A stretch of 64,000 nt of DNA from Steinernema hermaphroditum (taxonomy: Eukaryota > Nematoda > Chromadorea > Rhabditida > Steinernematidae). Both the position numbers and the translations under genes were made by a program. Below the pieces are notes generated by a model. It did no database searches. It saw only the letters and a program-made list of their open reading frames with translations, and was not told the origin of the DNA. Where the stretch lies: positions 16,743,246 to 16,807,245 of the forward strand of contig CM059624.1 of the NCBI GenBank assembly GCA_030435675.1, given 5' to 3'. Shown piece by piece: positions 24,965 to 36,600 of this stretch; position 1 is the stretch's first letter; each line of letters opens with the position of its first letter.

Positions 24965-27561
24965 CAATTCGAGACAGCAGGGTCCTTGCTCATACAAAGA
25001 GTTCTGCATCTGACCCTCCTGCTCCAAAGTACCATAGCATTTTTATGATTGGATCTTGTAGAACTGCACGAGCCTGATCGAATGCGCCTATTCCCGCTCG
25101 GTTTACTGTGGACTATCTTAGTTTCCTGCAAAACTTTCAATTCGAGACAGCAGGGTCCTTGCTCATACAAAGAGTTCTGCATCTGACCCTCCTGCTCCAA
25201 AGTACCATAGCATTTTTATGATTGGATCTTGTAGAACTGCACGAGCCTGATCGAACGCGCCTATTCCCGCTGGGTTTACTGTGGACTATCTTAGTTTCCT
25301 GCAAAACTTTCAATTCGAGACAGCAGGGCCCTTGCTCATACAAAGAGTTCTGCATCTGACCCTCCTGCTCCAAAGTACCATAGCATTTTTATGATTGGAT
25401 CTTGTAGAACTGCACGAGCCTGATCGAACGCGCCTATTCCCGCTCGGTTTACTGTGGACTATCTTAGTTTCCTGCAAAACTTTCAATTCGAGACAGCAGG
25501 GTCCTTGCTCATACAAAGAGTTCTGCATCTGACCCTCCTGCTCCAAAGTACCATAGCATTTTTATGATTGGATCTTGTAGAACTGCACGAGCCTGATCGA
25601 ACGCGCCTATTCCCGCTCGGTTTACTGTGGACTATCTTAGTTTCCTGCAAAACTTTCAATTCGAGACAGCAGGGTCCTTGCTCATACAAAGAGTTCTGCA
25701 TCTGACCCTCCTGCTCCAAAGTACCATAGCATTTTTATGATTGGATCTTGTAGAACTGCACGAGCCTGATCGAACGCGCCTATTCCCGCTCGGTTTACTG
25801 TGGACTATCTTAGTTTCCTGCAAAACTTTCAATTCGAGACAGTTAGGGCCCTTGCTCATACAAAGAGTTCTGCATCTGACCCTCCTGCTCCAAAGTACCA
25901 TAGCATTTTTATGATTGGATCTTATAGAACTGCACGAGCCTGATCGAACGCGCCTATTCCCGTTGGGTTTACTGTGGACTATCTTAGTTTCCTGCAAAAC
26001 TTTCAATTCGAGACAGCAGGGTCCTTGCTCATACAAAGAGTTCTGCATCTGACCCTCCTGCTCCAAAGTACCATAGCATTTTTATGATTGGATCTTGTAG
26101 AACTGCACGAGCCTGATCGAACGCGCCTACTCCCGTTGGGTTTCCTGTGGACTATCTTAGTTTCCTGCAAAACTTTCAATTCGAGACAGCAGGGTCCTTG
26201 CTCAAACAAAGAGTTCTGCATCTGACCCTCCTGCTCCAAAGTACCATAGCATTTTTATGATTGGATCTTGTAGAACTGCACGAGCCTGATCGAACGCGCC
26301 TATTCCCGCTCGGTTTACTGTGGACTATCTTAGTTTCCTGCAAAACTTTCAATTCGAGACAGTAGGGTCCTTGCTCATACAAAGAGTTCTGCATCTGACC
26401 CTCCTGCTCCAAAGTACCATAGCATTTTTATGATTGGATCTTGTAGAACTGCACGAGCCTGATCGAACGCGCCTATTCCCGTTGGGTTTACTGTGGACTA
26501 TCTTAGTTTCCTGCAAAACTTTCAATTCGAGACAGTAGGGCCCTTGTTCATACAAAGAGTTCTGCATCTGACCCTCCTGCTCCAAAGTACCATAGCATTT
26601 TTATGATTGGATCTTGTAGAACTGCACGAGCCTGATCGAACGCGCCTACTCTCGTTGGGTTTCCTGTGGACTATCTTAGTTTCCTGCAAAACTTTCAATT
26701 CGAGACAGTTAGGGCCTTGCTCATACAAAGAGTTCTGCATCTGACCCTCCTGCTCCAAAGTACCATAGCATTTTTATGATTGGATCTTATAGAACTGCAC
26801 GAGCCTGATCGAACGCGCCTACTCCCGTTGGGTTTACTGTGGACTATCTTAGTTTCCTGCAAAACTTTCAATTCGAGACAGCAGGGCCCTTGCTCATACA
26901 AAGAGTTCTGCATCTGACCCTCCTGCTCCAAAGTACCATAGCATTTTTATGATTGGATCTTGTAGAACTGCACGAGCCTGATCGAACGCGCCTATTCCCG
27001 TTGGGTTTACTGTGGACTATCTTCGTTTCCTGCAAAACTTTCAATTCGAGACAGTAGGGTCCTTGCTCATACAAAGAGTTCTGCATCTGACCCTCCTGCT
27101 CCAAAGTACCATAGCATTTTTATGATTGGATCTTGTAGAACTGCACGAGCCTGATCGAACGCGCCTATTCCCGCTCGGTTTACTGTGGACTATCTTAGTT
27201 TCCTGCAAAACTTTCAATTCGAGACAGCAGGGTCCTTGCTCATACAAAGAGTTCTGCATCTGACCCCTCCTGCTCCAAAGTACCATAGCATTTTTATGAT
27301 TGGATCTTGTAGAACTGCACGAGCCTGATCGAACGCGCCTATTCCCGCTGGTTTTACTGTGGACTATCTTAGTTTCCTGCAAAACTTTCAATTCGAGACA
27401 GCAGGGTCCTTGCTCATACAAAGAGTTCTGCATCTGACCCTCCTGCTCCAAAGTACCATAGCATTTTTATGATTGGATCTTGTAGAACTGCACGAGCCTG
27501 ATCGAACGCGCCTATTCCCGTTGGGTTTACTGTGGACTATCTTAGTTTCCTGCAAAACTTT

Positions 27562-27732
27562 CAATTCGAGACAGTTAGGGCCTTGCTCATACAAAGAGTT
27601 CTGCATCTGACCCTCCGCTCCAAAGTACCAAGCATTTTTATGATTGGATCTTATAGAACTGCACGAGCCTGATCGAACGCGCCTACTCTCGTTGGATTTC
27701 CTGCGGACTATCTTAGTTTCCTGCAAAACTTT
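27562..27732 (+). repeat. 171-bp relative of the deleted subfamily
   Basis: It shares gttaggg, ctccgctcc, cttatagaac, tctcgttggatttcc and tgcgg, but keeps gtacc and reads accaagcattttta, having lost only a couple of bases. It is followed by a gataggg leader. Confidence 0.8.
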
Positions 27733-28597
27733 CAATTCGAGACAGATAGGGCCTTGTTCATACAAAGAGTTCTGCATCTGACCCTCCTGCTCCAAAGTAC
27801 CATAGCATTTTTATGATTGGATCTTGTAGAACTGCACGAGCCTGATCGAACGCGCCTATTCCCGCTCGGTTTACTGTGGACTATCTTAGTTTCCTGCAAA
27901 ACTTTCAATTCGAGACAGCAGGGTCCTTGCTCATACAAAGAGTTCTGCATCTGACCCTCCTGCTCCAAAGTACCACAGCATTTTTATGATTGGATCTTGT
28001 AGAACTGCACGAGCCTGATCGAACGCGCCTACTCTCGTTGGGTTTCCTGTGGACTATCTTAGTTTCCTGCAAAACTTTCAATTCGAGACAGCAGGGCCCT
28101 TGCTCATACAAAGAGTTCTGCATCTGACCCTCCTGCTCCAAAGTACCATAGCATTTTTATGATTGGATCTTGTAGAACTGCACGAGCCTGATCGAACGCG
28201 CCTATTCCCGCTCGGTTTACTGTGGACTATCTTAGTTTCCTGCAAAACTTTCAATTCGAGACAGTAGGGTCCTTGCTCATACAAAGAGTTCTGCATCTGA
28301 CCCTCCTGCTCCAAAGTACCATAGCATTTTTATGATTGGATCTTGTAGAACTGCACGAGCCTGATCGAACGCGCCTATTCCCGTTGGGTTTTCTGTGGAC
28401 TATCTTAGTTTCCTGCAAAACTTTCAATTCGAGACAGCAGGGCCCTTGCTCACACCAAGAGCTCTGCATCTGACCCTCCTGCTCCAAAGTACCATAGCAT
28501 TTTTATGATTGGATCTTGTAGAACTGCACGAGCCTGATCGAACGCGCCTACTCCCGTTGGGTTTACTGTGGACTATCTTAGTTTCCTGCAAAACTTT

Positions 28598-28767
28598 CAA
28601 TTCGAGACAGTTAGGGCCTTGCTCATACAAAGAGCTCTGCATCTGACCCCTCCGCTCCAGACCATAGCATTTTTATGATTGGATCTTATAGAACTGCACG
28701 AGCCTGATCGAACGCGCCTATTCCCGTTGGATTTACTGCGGACTATCTTAGTTTCCTGCAAAACTTT
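28598..28767 (+). repeat. 170-bp relative of the deleted subfamily
   Basis: It shares gttaggg, cccctccgctcc, cttatagaac and tgcgg. The region reads gctccagaccatagc, a short loss. The box is cccgttggatttac. Confidence 0.8.
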
Positions 28768-31195
28768 CAATTCGAGACAGCAGGGGCCCTTGCTCACACC
28801 AAGAGCTCTGCATCTGACCCTCCTGCTCCAAAGTACCATAGCATTTTTATGATTCCATCTTGTAGAACTGCACGAGCCTGATCGAACGCGCCTATTCCCG
28901 TTGGGTTTACTGTGGACTATCTTAGTTTCCTGCAAAACTTTCAATTCGAGACAGCAGGGTCCTTGCTCATACAAAGAGTTCTGCATCTGACCCTCCTGCT
29001 CCAAAGTACCATAGCATTTTTATGATTGGATCTTGTAGAACTGCACGAGCCTGATCGAACGCGCCTACTCTCGTTGGATTTCCTGCGGACTATCTTAGTT
29101 TCCTGCAAAACTTTCAATTCGAGACAGCAGGGTCCTTGCTCATACAAAGAGTTCTGCATCTGACCCTCCTGCTCCAAAGTACCATAGCATTTTTATGATT
29201 GGATCTTGTAGAACTGCACGAGCCTGATCGAATGCGCCCATTCCCGCTGGGATTTACAGCGGACTATCTTAGTTTCCTGCAAAACTTTCAATTCGAGACA
29301 GTAGGGTCCTTGCTCATACAAAGAGTTCTGCATCTGACCCTCCTGCTCCAAAGTACCATAGCATTTTTATGATTGGATCTTGTAGAACTGCACGAGCCTG
29401 ATCGAACGCGCCTATTCCCGCTCGGTTTACTGTAGACTATCTTAGTTTCCTGCAAAGCTTTCAATTCGAGACAGCAGGGTCCCTTGCTCATTACAAAGAG
29501 TTCTGCATCTGACCCTCCTGCTCCAAAGTACCATAGCATTTTTATGATTGGATCTTGTAGAACTGCACGAGCCTGATCGAACGCGCCTATTCCCGCTGGA
29601 TTTACTGTGGACTATCTTAGTTTCCTGCAAAACTTTCAATTCGAGACCGCAGGGTCCTTGCTCATACCAAGAGTTCTGCATCTGACCCTCCTGCTCCAAA
29701 GTACCATAGCATTTTTATGATTGGATCTTGTAGAACTGCACAGAGCCTGATCGAACGCGCCTATTCCCGCTCGGTTTACTGTGGACTATCTTAGTTTCCT
29801 GCAAAACTTTCAATTCGAGACAGTAGGGCCCTTGTTCACACCAAGAGTTCTGCATCGACCCTCCTGCTCCAAAGTACAATAGCATTTTTATGATTCGATC
29901 TTGTAGAACTGCACGAGCCTGATCGAACGCGCCTACTCTCGTTGGATTTCCTGTGGACTATCTTAGTTTCCTGCAAAACTTTCAATTCGAGACAGTAGGG
30001 CCCTTGCTCACACAAGAGCTCTGCATCTGACCCTCCTGCTCCAAGTACCATAGCATTTTTATGATTGGATCTTGTAGAACTGCACGAGCCTGATCGAACG
30101 CGCCTACTCTCGTTGGATTTCCTGTGGACTATCTTAGTTTCCTGCAAAACTTTCAATTCGAGACAGTTAGGGCCCTTGTTCATACCAAGAGTTCTGCATC
30201 TGACCCTCCTGCTCCAAAGTACCATAGCATTTTTATGATTGGATCTTGTAGAACTGCACGAGCCTGATCGAACGCGCCTACTCTCGTTGGATTTCCTGTG
30301 GACTATCTTAGTTTCCTGCAAAACTTTCAATTCGAGACAGATAGGGCCCTTGTTCATACAAAGAGTTCTGCATCTGACCCTCCTGCTCCAAAGTACCATA
30401 GCATTTTTATGATTGGATCTTGTAGAACTGCACGAGCCTGATCGAACGCGCCTACTCTCGTTGGGTTTCCTGTGGACTATCTTAGTTTCCTCCAAAACTT
30501 TCAATTCGAGACAGTAGGGCCTTGTTCATACAAAGAGTTCTGCATCTGACCCTCCTGCTCCAAAGTACCATAGCATTTTTATGATTGGATCTTGTAGAAC
30601 TGCACGAGCCTGATCGAACGCGCCTACTCTCGTTGGATTTCCTGTGGACTATCTTAGTTTCCTGCAAAACTTTCAATTCGAGACAGATAGGGCCTTGTTC
30701 ATACCAAGAGTTCTGCATCTGACCCTCCTGCTCCAAAGTACCATAGCATTTTTATGATTGGATCTTGTAGAACTGCACGAGCCTGATCGAACGCGCCTAT
30801 TCCCGTTGGGATTACTGTGGACTATCTTAGTTTCCTGCAAAACTTTCAATTCGAGACAGATAGGGCCTTGTTCATACAAAGAGTTCTGCATCTGACCCTC
30901 CTGCTCCAAAGTACCATAGCATTTTTATGATTGGATCTTGTAGAACTGCACGAGCCTGATCGAACGCGCCTATTCCCGTTGGGATTACTGTGGACTATCT
31001 TAGTTTCCTGCAAAACTTTCAATTCGAGACAGCAGGGCCCTCTTGCTCACACCAAGAGCTCTGCATCTGACCCTCCTGCTCCAAAGTACCATAGCATTTT
31101 TATGATTCGATCTTGTAGAACTGCACGAGCCTGATCGAATGCGCCTACTCTCGTTGGGATTACTGTGGACTATCTTAGTTTCCCTGCAAAACTTT

Positions 31196-31365
31196 CAATT
31201 CGAGACAGTTAGGGCCTTGTTCATACAAAGAGTTATGCATCGGACCCTCCGCTCCAGTACCATAGCATTTTTATGATTGGATCTTATAGAACTGCACGAG
31301 CCTGATCGAACGCGCCTATTCCCGTTTGATTTCCTGTGGACTAACTTAGTTTCCTGCAAAACTTT
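31196..31365 (+). repeat. 170-bp relative of the deleted subfamily
   Basis: It shares gttaggg, gttatgcat, ctccgctcc and cttatagaac, with gctccagtaccatagc as its short loss. Private changes are catcggaccc, gtttgatttcc and ggactaactt. Confidence 0.8.
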
Positions 31366-32231
31366 CAATTCGAGACAGATAGGGCCCTTGCTCACACCAA
31401 GAGCACTGCATCTGACCCTCCTGCTCCAAAGTACCATAGAATTTTTATGATTAGATCTTGTAGAACTGCACGAGCCTGATGGAACGCGCCTATTCCCGTT
31501 GGGATTACTGTGGACTATCTTAGTTTCCTGCAAAACTTTCAATTCGAGACATCAGGCCCTTTTTCATACCAAGAGTTCTGCATCGGCCCTCCTGCTCCAA
31601 AGTACCATAGCATTTTTATGATTGGATCTTGTAGAACTGCACGAGCCTGATCGAACGCGCCTATTCCCGTTGGGTTTACTGTGGACTATCTTAGTTTCCT
31701 GCAAACCTTTCAATTCGAGACAGCAGGGCCCTTGCTCACACCAAGAGCTCTGCATCTGACCCTCCTGCTCCAAAGTACCATAGCATTTTTTTATGATTGG
31801 ATCTTGTAGAACTGCACGAGCCTGATCGAACGCGCCTATTCCCGTTGGGATTTACTGTGGACTATCTTAGTTTCCTGCAAAACTTTCAATTCGAGACAGC
31901 AAGGCCTTGCTCACACCAAGAGCTCTGCATCTGACCCTCCTGCTCCAAAGTACCATAGCATTTTTATGATTGGATTTTGTAGAACTGCACGAGCCTGATC
32001 GAACGCGCCTATTCCCGTTGGGATTACTGTGGACTTTCTTAGTTTCCTGCAAAACTTTCAATTCGAGACAGTAGGGCCCTTGCTCACACCAAGAGCTCTG
32101 CATCTGACCCTCCGCTCCAATACCATAGCATTTTTATGATTGGATCTTGTAGAACTGCACGAGCCTGATCGAACGCGCCTGTCCCGTTGGGATTATTTCC
32201 TGTGGACTATCTTAGTTTCCTGCAAAACTTT

Positions 32232-32393
32232 CAATTCGAGACAGTTAGGGCCTTGTTCATACAAAAGAGTTATGCATCTGACCCCTGCGCTCCAATTTTT
32301 ATGATTGGATCTTATAGAACTGCACGAGCCTGATCGAACGCGCCTACTCTCGTTGGATTTCCTGCGGACTATCTTAGTTTCCTGCAAAACTTT
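32232..32393 (+). repeat. 162-bp unit with the same 12-bp deletion
   Basis: It carries gttagggccttgttc, an extra A in acaaaagag, gttatgcat, cccctgcgctccaa joined to tttttatg, cttatagaac, tctcgttggatttcc and tgcgg. The haplotype matches the unit at 24,804 apart from two private changes, and it is followed by a gataggg leader. Confidence 0.9.
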
Positions 32394-33255
32394 CAATTCG
32401 AGACAGATAGGGCCTTGTTCATACAAAGAGTTCTGCATCTGACCCTCCTGCTCCAAAGTACCATAGCATTTTTATGATTGGATCTTGTAGAACTGCACGA
32501 GCCTGATCGAACGCGCCTATTCCCGTTGGGATTACTGTGGACTATCTTAGTTTCCTGCAAAACTTTCAATTCGAGACAGCAGGGCCCTTTCTCACACCAA
32601 GAGCTCTGCATCTGACCCTCCTGCTCCAAAGTACCATAGCATTTTTATGATTGGATCTTGTAGAACTGCACGAGCCTGATCGAACGCGCCTACTCTCGTT
32701 GGATTTCCTGTGGACTATCTTAGTTTCCTGCAAAACTTTCAATTCGAGACAGATAGGGCCTTGTTCATACAAAGAGTTCTGCATCTGACCCTCCTGCTCC
32801 AAAGTACCATAGCATTTTTATGATTGGATCTTGTAGAACTGCACGAGCCTGATCGAGCGCCTACTCTCGTTGGGATTACTGTGGACTTCTTAGTTTCCTG
32901 CAAAACTTTCAATTCGAGACAGTAGGGCCCTTGCTCATACCAAGAGTTCTGCATCCGGCCCTCCTGCTCCAAAGTACAATAGCATTTTTATGATTGGATC
33001 TTGTAGAACTGCACGAGCCTGATCGAACGCGCCTATTCCCGTTGGGATTACTGTGGACTTTCTTAGTTTCCTGCAAAACTTTCAATTCGAGACAGCAGGG
33101 CCCTTGCTCACACCAAGAGCTCTGCATCTGACCCTCCTGCTCCAAAGTACCATAGCATTTTTATGATTGGATCTTGGTGAACTGCACGAGCCTGATCGAA
33201 CGCGCCTACTCTCGTTGGATTTCCTGTGGACTATCTTAGTTTCCTGCAAAACTTT

Positions 33256-33601
33256 CAATGCAAGACAGCAGGGCCTCTGCTCACACCAAGAGCTCTGCAT
33301 CTGACCCTCCTGCTCCAAAGTACCATATCATTTTTATGATTCCATCGTGTAGAACTGCACGAGCCTGATCGAACGCGCCTGGCTCCCGTTGGATTGTCAT
33401 AAGACTATCTTAGTTTCCTGCAAAACTTTCACCTGGAGACAGCAGGCCCTTGCTCACACCAAGAGCTCTGCATCTGACCCTCCTGCTCCAAAGTACCATA
33501 GCATTTTTATGATTGGATCTTGTAGAACTGCACGAGCCTGATCGAACGCGCCTACTCTCGTTGGATTTCCCGTGGACTATCTTAGTTTCCTGCAAAACTT
33601 T
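33256..33601 (+). repeat. Two strongly diverged adjacent units
   Basis: The first unit starts caatgcaagacag, which destroys TTCG, and has gggcctctgctc, ccatatcat, ttccatcgtg, and a box region reading ggctcccgttggattgtcat followed by aagactatc. The second starts cacctggagacagcaggccc, again without TTCG. They sit at the right edge of the degenerate zone, immediately before clean units resume at 33,602. Confidence 0.85.
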
Positions 33602-36600
33602 CAATTCGAGACAGCAGGGCCCTTGCTCACACCAAGAGTTCTGCATCTGACCCTCCTGCTCCAAAGTACCATAGCATTTTTATGATTGGATCTTGTAGAA
33701 CTGCACGAGCCTGATCGAACGCGCCTATTCTCGTTGGATTTACTGTGGACTATCTTAGTTTCCTGCAAAACTTTCAATTCGAGACAGCAGGGCCCTTGCT
33801 CATACAAAGAGTTCTGCATCTGACCCTCCTGCTCCAAAGTACCATAGCATTTTTATGATTGGATCTTGTAGAACTGCACGAGCCTGATCGAACGCGCCTA
33901 TTCTCGTTGGATTTACTGTGGACTATCTTAGTTTCCTGCAAAACTTTCAATTCGAGACAGCAGGGCCCTTGCTCATACCAAGAGTTCTGCATCTGACCCT
34001 CCTGCTCCAAAGTACCATAGCATTTTTATGATTGGATCTTGTAGAACTGCACGAGCCTGATCGAACGCGCCTATTCCCGTTGGGATTACTGTGGACTATC
34101 TTAGTTTCCTGCAAAACTTTCAATTCGAGACAGCAGGGCCCTTGCTCATACAAAGAGTTCTGCATCTGACCCTCCTGCTCCAAAGTACCATAGCATTTTT
34201 ATGATTGGATCTTGTAGAACTGCACGAGCCTGATCGAACGCGCCTATTCTCGTTGGATTTACTGTGGACTATCTTAGTTTCCTGCAAAACTTTCAATTCG
34301 AGACAGCAGGGCCCTTGCTCACACCAAGAGCTCTGCATCTGACCCTCCTGCTCCAAAGTACCATAGCATTTTTATGATTGGATCTTGTAGAACTGCACGA
34401 GCCTGATCGAACGCGCCTATTCCCGTTGGGATTACTGTGGACTATCTTAGTTTCCTGCAAAACTTTCAATTCGAGACAGCAGGGCCCTTGCTCACACCAA
34501 GAGCTCTGCATCTGACCCTCCTGCTCCAAAGTACCATAGCATTTTTATGATTGGATCTTGTAGAACTGCACGAGCCTGATCGAACGCGCCTATTCTCGTT
34601 GGATTTCCTGTGGACTATCTTAGTTTCCTGCAAAACTTTCAATTCGAGACAGCAGGGCCCTTGCTCACACCAAGAGCTCTGCATCTGACCCTCCTGCTCC
34701 AAAGTACCATAGCATTTTTATGATTGGATCTTGTAGAACTGCACGAGCCTGATCGAACGCGCCTATTCCCGTTGGGATTACTGTGGACTATCTTAGTTTC
34801 CTGCAAAACTTTCAATTCGAGACAGCAGGGCCCTTGCTCACACCAAGAGCTCTGCATCTGACCCTCCTGCTCCAAAGTACCATAGCATTTTTATGATTGG
34901 ATCTTGTAGAACTGCACGAGCCTGATCGAACGCGCCTAGTCCTGCATCTGACCCTCCTGCTCCAAAGTACCATAGCATTTTTATGATTGGATCTTGTAGA
35001 ACTCGTTGGATTTCCTGTGGACTATCTTAGTTTCCTGCAAAACTTTCAATTCGAGACAGCAGGGCCCTTGCTCACACCAAGAGCTCTGCATCTGACCCTC
35101 CTGCTCCAAAGTACCATAGCATTTTTATGATTGGATCTTGTAGAACTGCACGAGCCTGATCGAACGCGCCTATTCCCGTTGGGATTACTGTGGACTATCT
35201 TAGTTTCCTGCAAAACTTTCAATTCGAGACAGCAGGGCCCTTGCTCACACCAAGAGCTCTGCATCTGACCCTCCTGCTCCAAAGTACCATAGCATTTTTA
35301 TGATTGGATCTTGTAGAACTGCACGAGCCTGATCGAACGCGCCTATTCTCGTTGGATTTACTGTGGACTATCTTAGTTTCCTGCAAAACTTTCAATTCGA
35401 GACAGCAGGGCCCTTGCTCACACAAAGAGTTCTGCATCTGACCCTCCTGCTCCAAAGTACCATAGCATTTTTATGATTGGATCTTGTAGAACTGCACGAG
35501 CCTGATCGAACGCGCCTATTCCCGTTGGATTTACTGTGGACTATCTTAGTTTCCTGCAAAACTTTCAATTCGAGACAGCAGGGCCTTGCTCATACAAAGA
35601 GTTCTGCATCTGACCCTCCTGCTCCAAAGTACCATAGCATTTTTATGATTGGATCTTGTAGAACTGCACGAGCCTGATCGAACGCGCCTATTCCCGTTGG
35701 GATTTACTGTGGACTATCTTAGTTTCCTGCAAAACTTTCAATTCGAGACAGCAGGGCCCTTGCTCACACCAAGAGCTCTGCATCTGACCCTCCTGCTCCA
35801 AAGTACCATAGCATTTTTATGATTGGATCTTGTAGAACTGCACGAGCCTGATCGAACGCGCCTATTCTCGTTGGATTTACTGTGGACTATCTTAGTTTCC
35901 TGCAAAACTTTCAATTCGAGACAGCAGGGCCCTTGCTCACACCAAGAGTTCTGCATCTGACCCTCCTGCTCCAAAGTACCATAGCATTTTTATGATTGGA
36001 TCTTGTAGAACTGCACGAGCCTGATCGAACGCGCCTATTCTCGTTGGATTTACTGTGGACTATCTTAGTTTCCTGCAAAACTTTCAATTCGAGACAGCAG
36101 GGCCTTGCTCATACAAAGAGTTCTGCATCTGACCCTCCTGCTCCAAAGTACCATAGCATTTTTATGATTGGATCTTGTAGAACTGCACGAGCCTGATCGA
36201 ACGCGCCTATTCCCGTTGGATTTACTGTGGACTATCTTAGTTTCCTGCAAAACTTTCAATTCGAGACAGCAGGGCCCTTGCTCATACAAAGAGTTCTGCA
36301 TCTGACCCTCCTGCTCCAAAGTACCATAGCATTTTTATGATTGGATCTTGTAGAACTGCACGAGCCTGATCGAACGCGCCTATTCCCGTTGGGATTACTG
36401 TGGACTATCTTAGTTTCCTGCAAAACTTTCAATTCGAGACAGCAGGGCCCTTGCTCATACAAAGAGTTCTGCATCTGACCCTCCTGCTCCAAAGTACCAT
36501 AGCATTTTTATGATTGGATCTTGTAGAACTGCACGAGCCTGATCGAACGCGCCTATTCCCGTTGGATTTACTGTGGACTATCTTAGTTTCCTGCAAAACT

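Larger units (their letters stand above)
20485..28424 (+). repeat. Block A5: diversified A units
   Basis: Leaders are A type but diverse (cag, gta, gtta, gtc), and boxes vary from unit to unit. The variant cttatagaac, in place of cttgtagaac, appears repeatedly from about 20,921 onward, and tcctgcgg replaces tcctgtgg in several units. The first 12-bp-deleted unit lies at 24,804 and related short units at 23,945 and 27,562. Three of the four exact CENP-B-core matches are in this block. Divergence rises toward the degenerate zone that follows. Confidence 0.82.
28425..33601 (+). repeat. Degenerate zone between the A and B domains
   Basis: Units here carry far more private changes than elsewhere. 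Examples are cccattcccgctggg near 29,230, gcacagagcctg near 29,740, tttcctccaaaac near 30,487, tttccctgcaaaac near 31,180, gacatcaggccc near 31,540, an extended T run near 31,785, gattatttcctg near 32,200, a missing three bases near 32,855 (gatcgagcg), and a strongly altered pair of units at 33,256-33,601. The first GAGCTC sites appear here (about 28,459 on). A-type, B-type and minor-subfamily characters are mixed within single units. The zone looks older and less homogenised than either flank. Confidence 0.88.
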
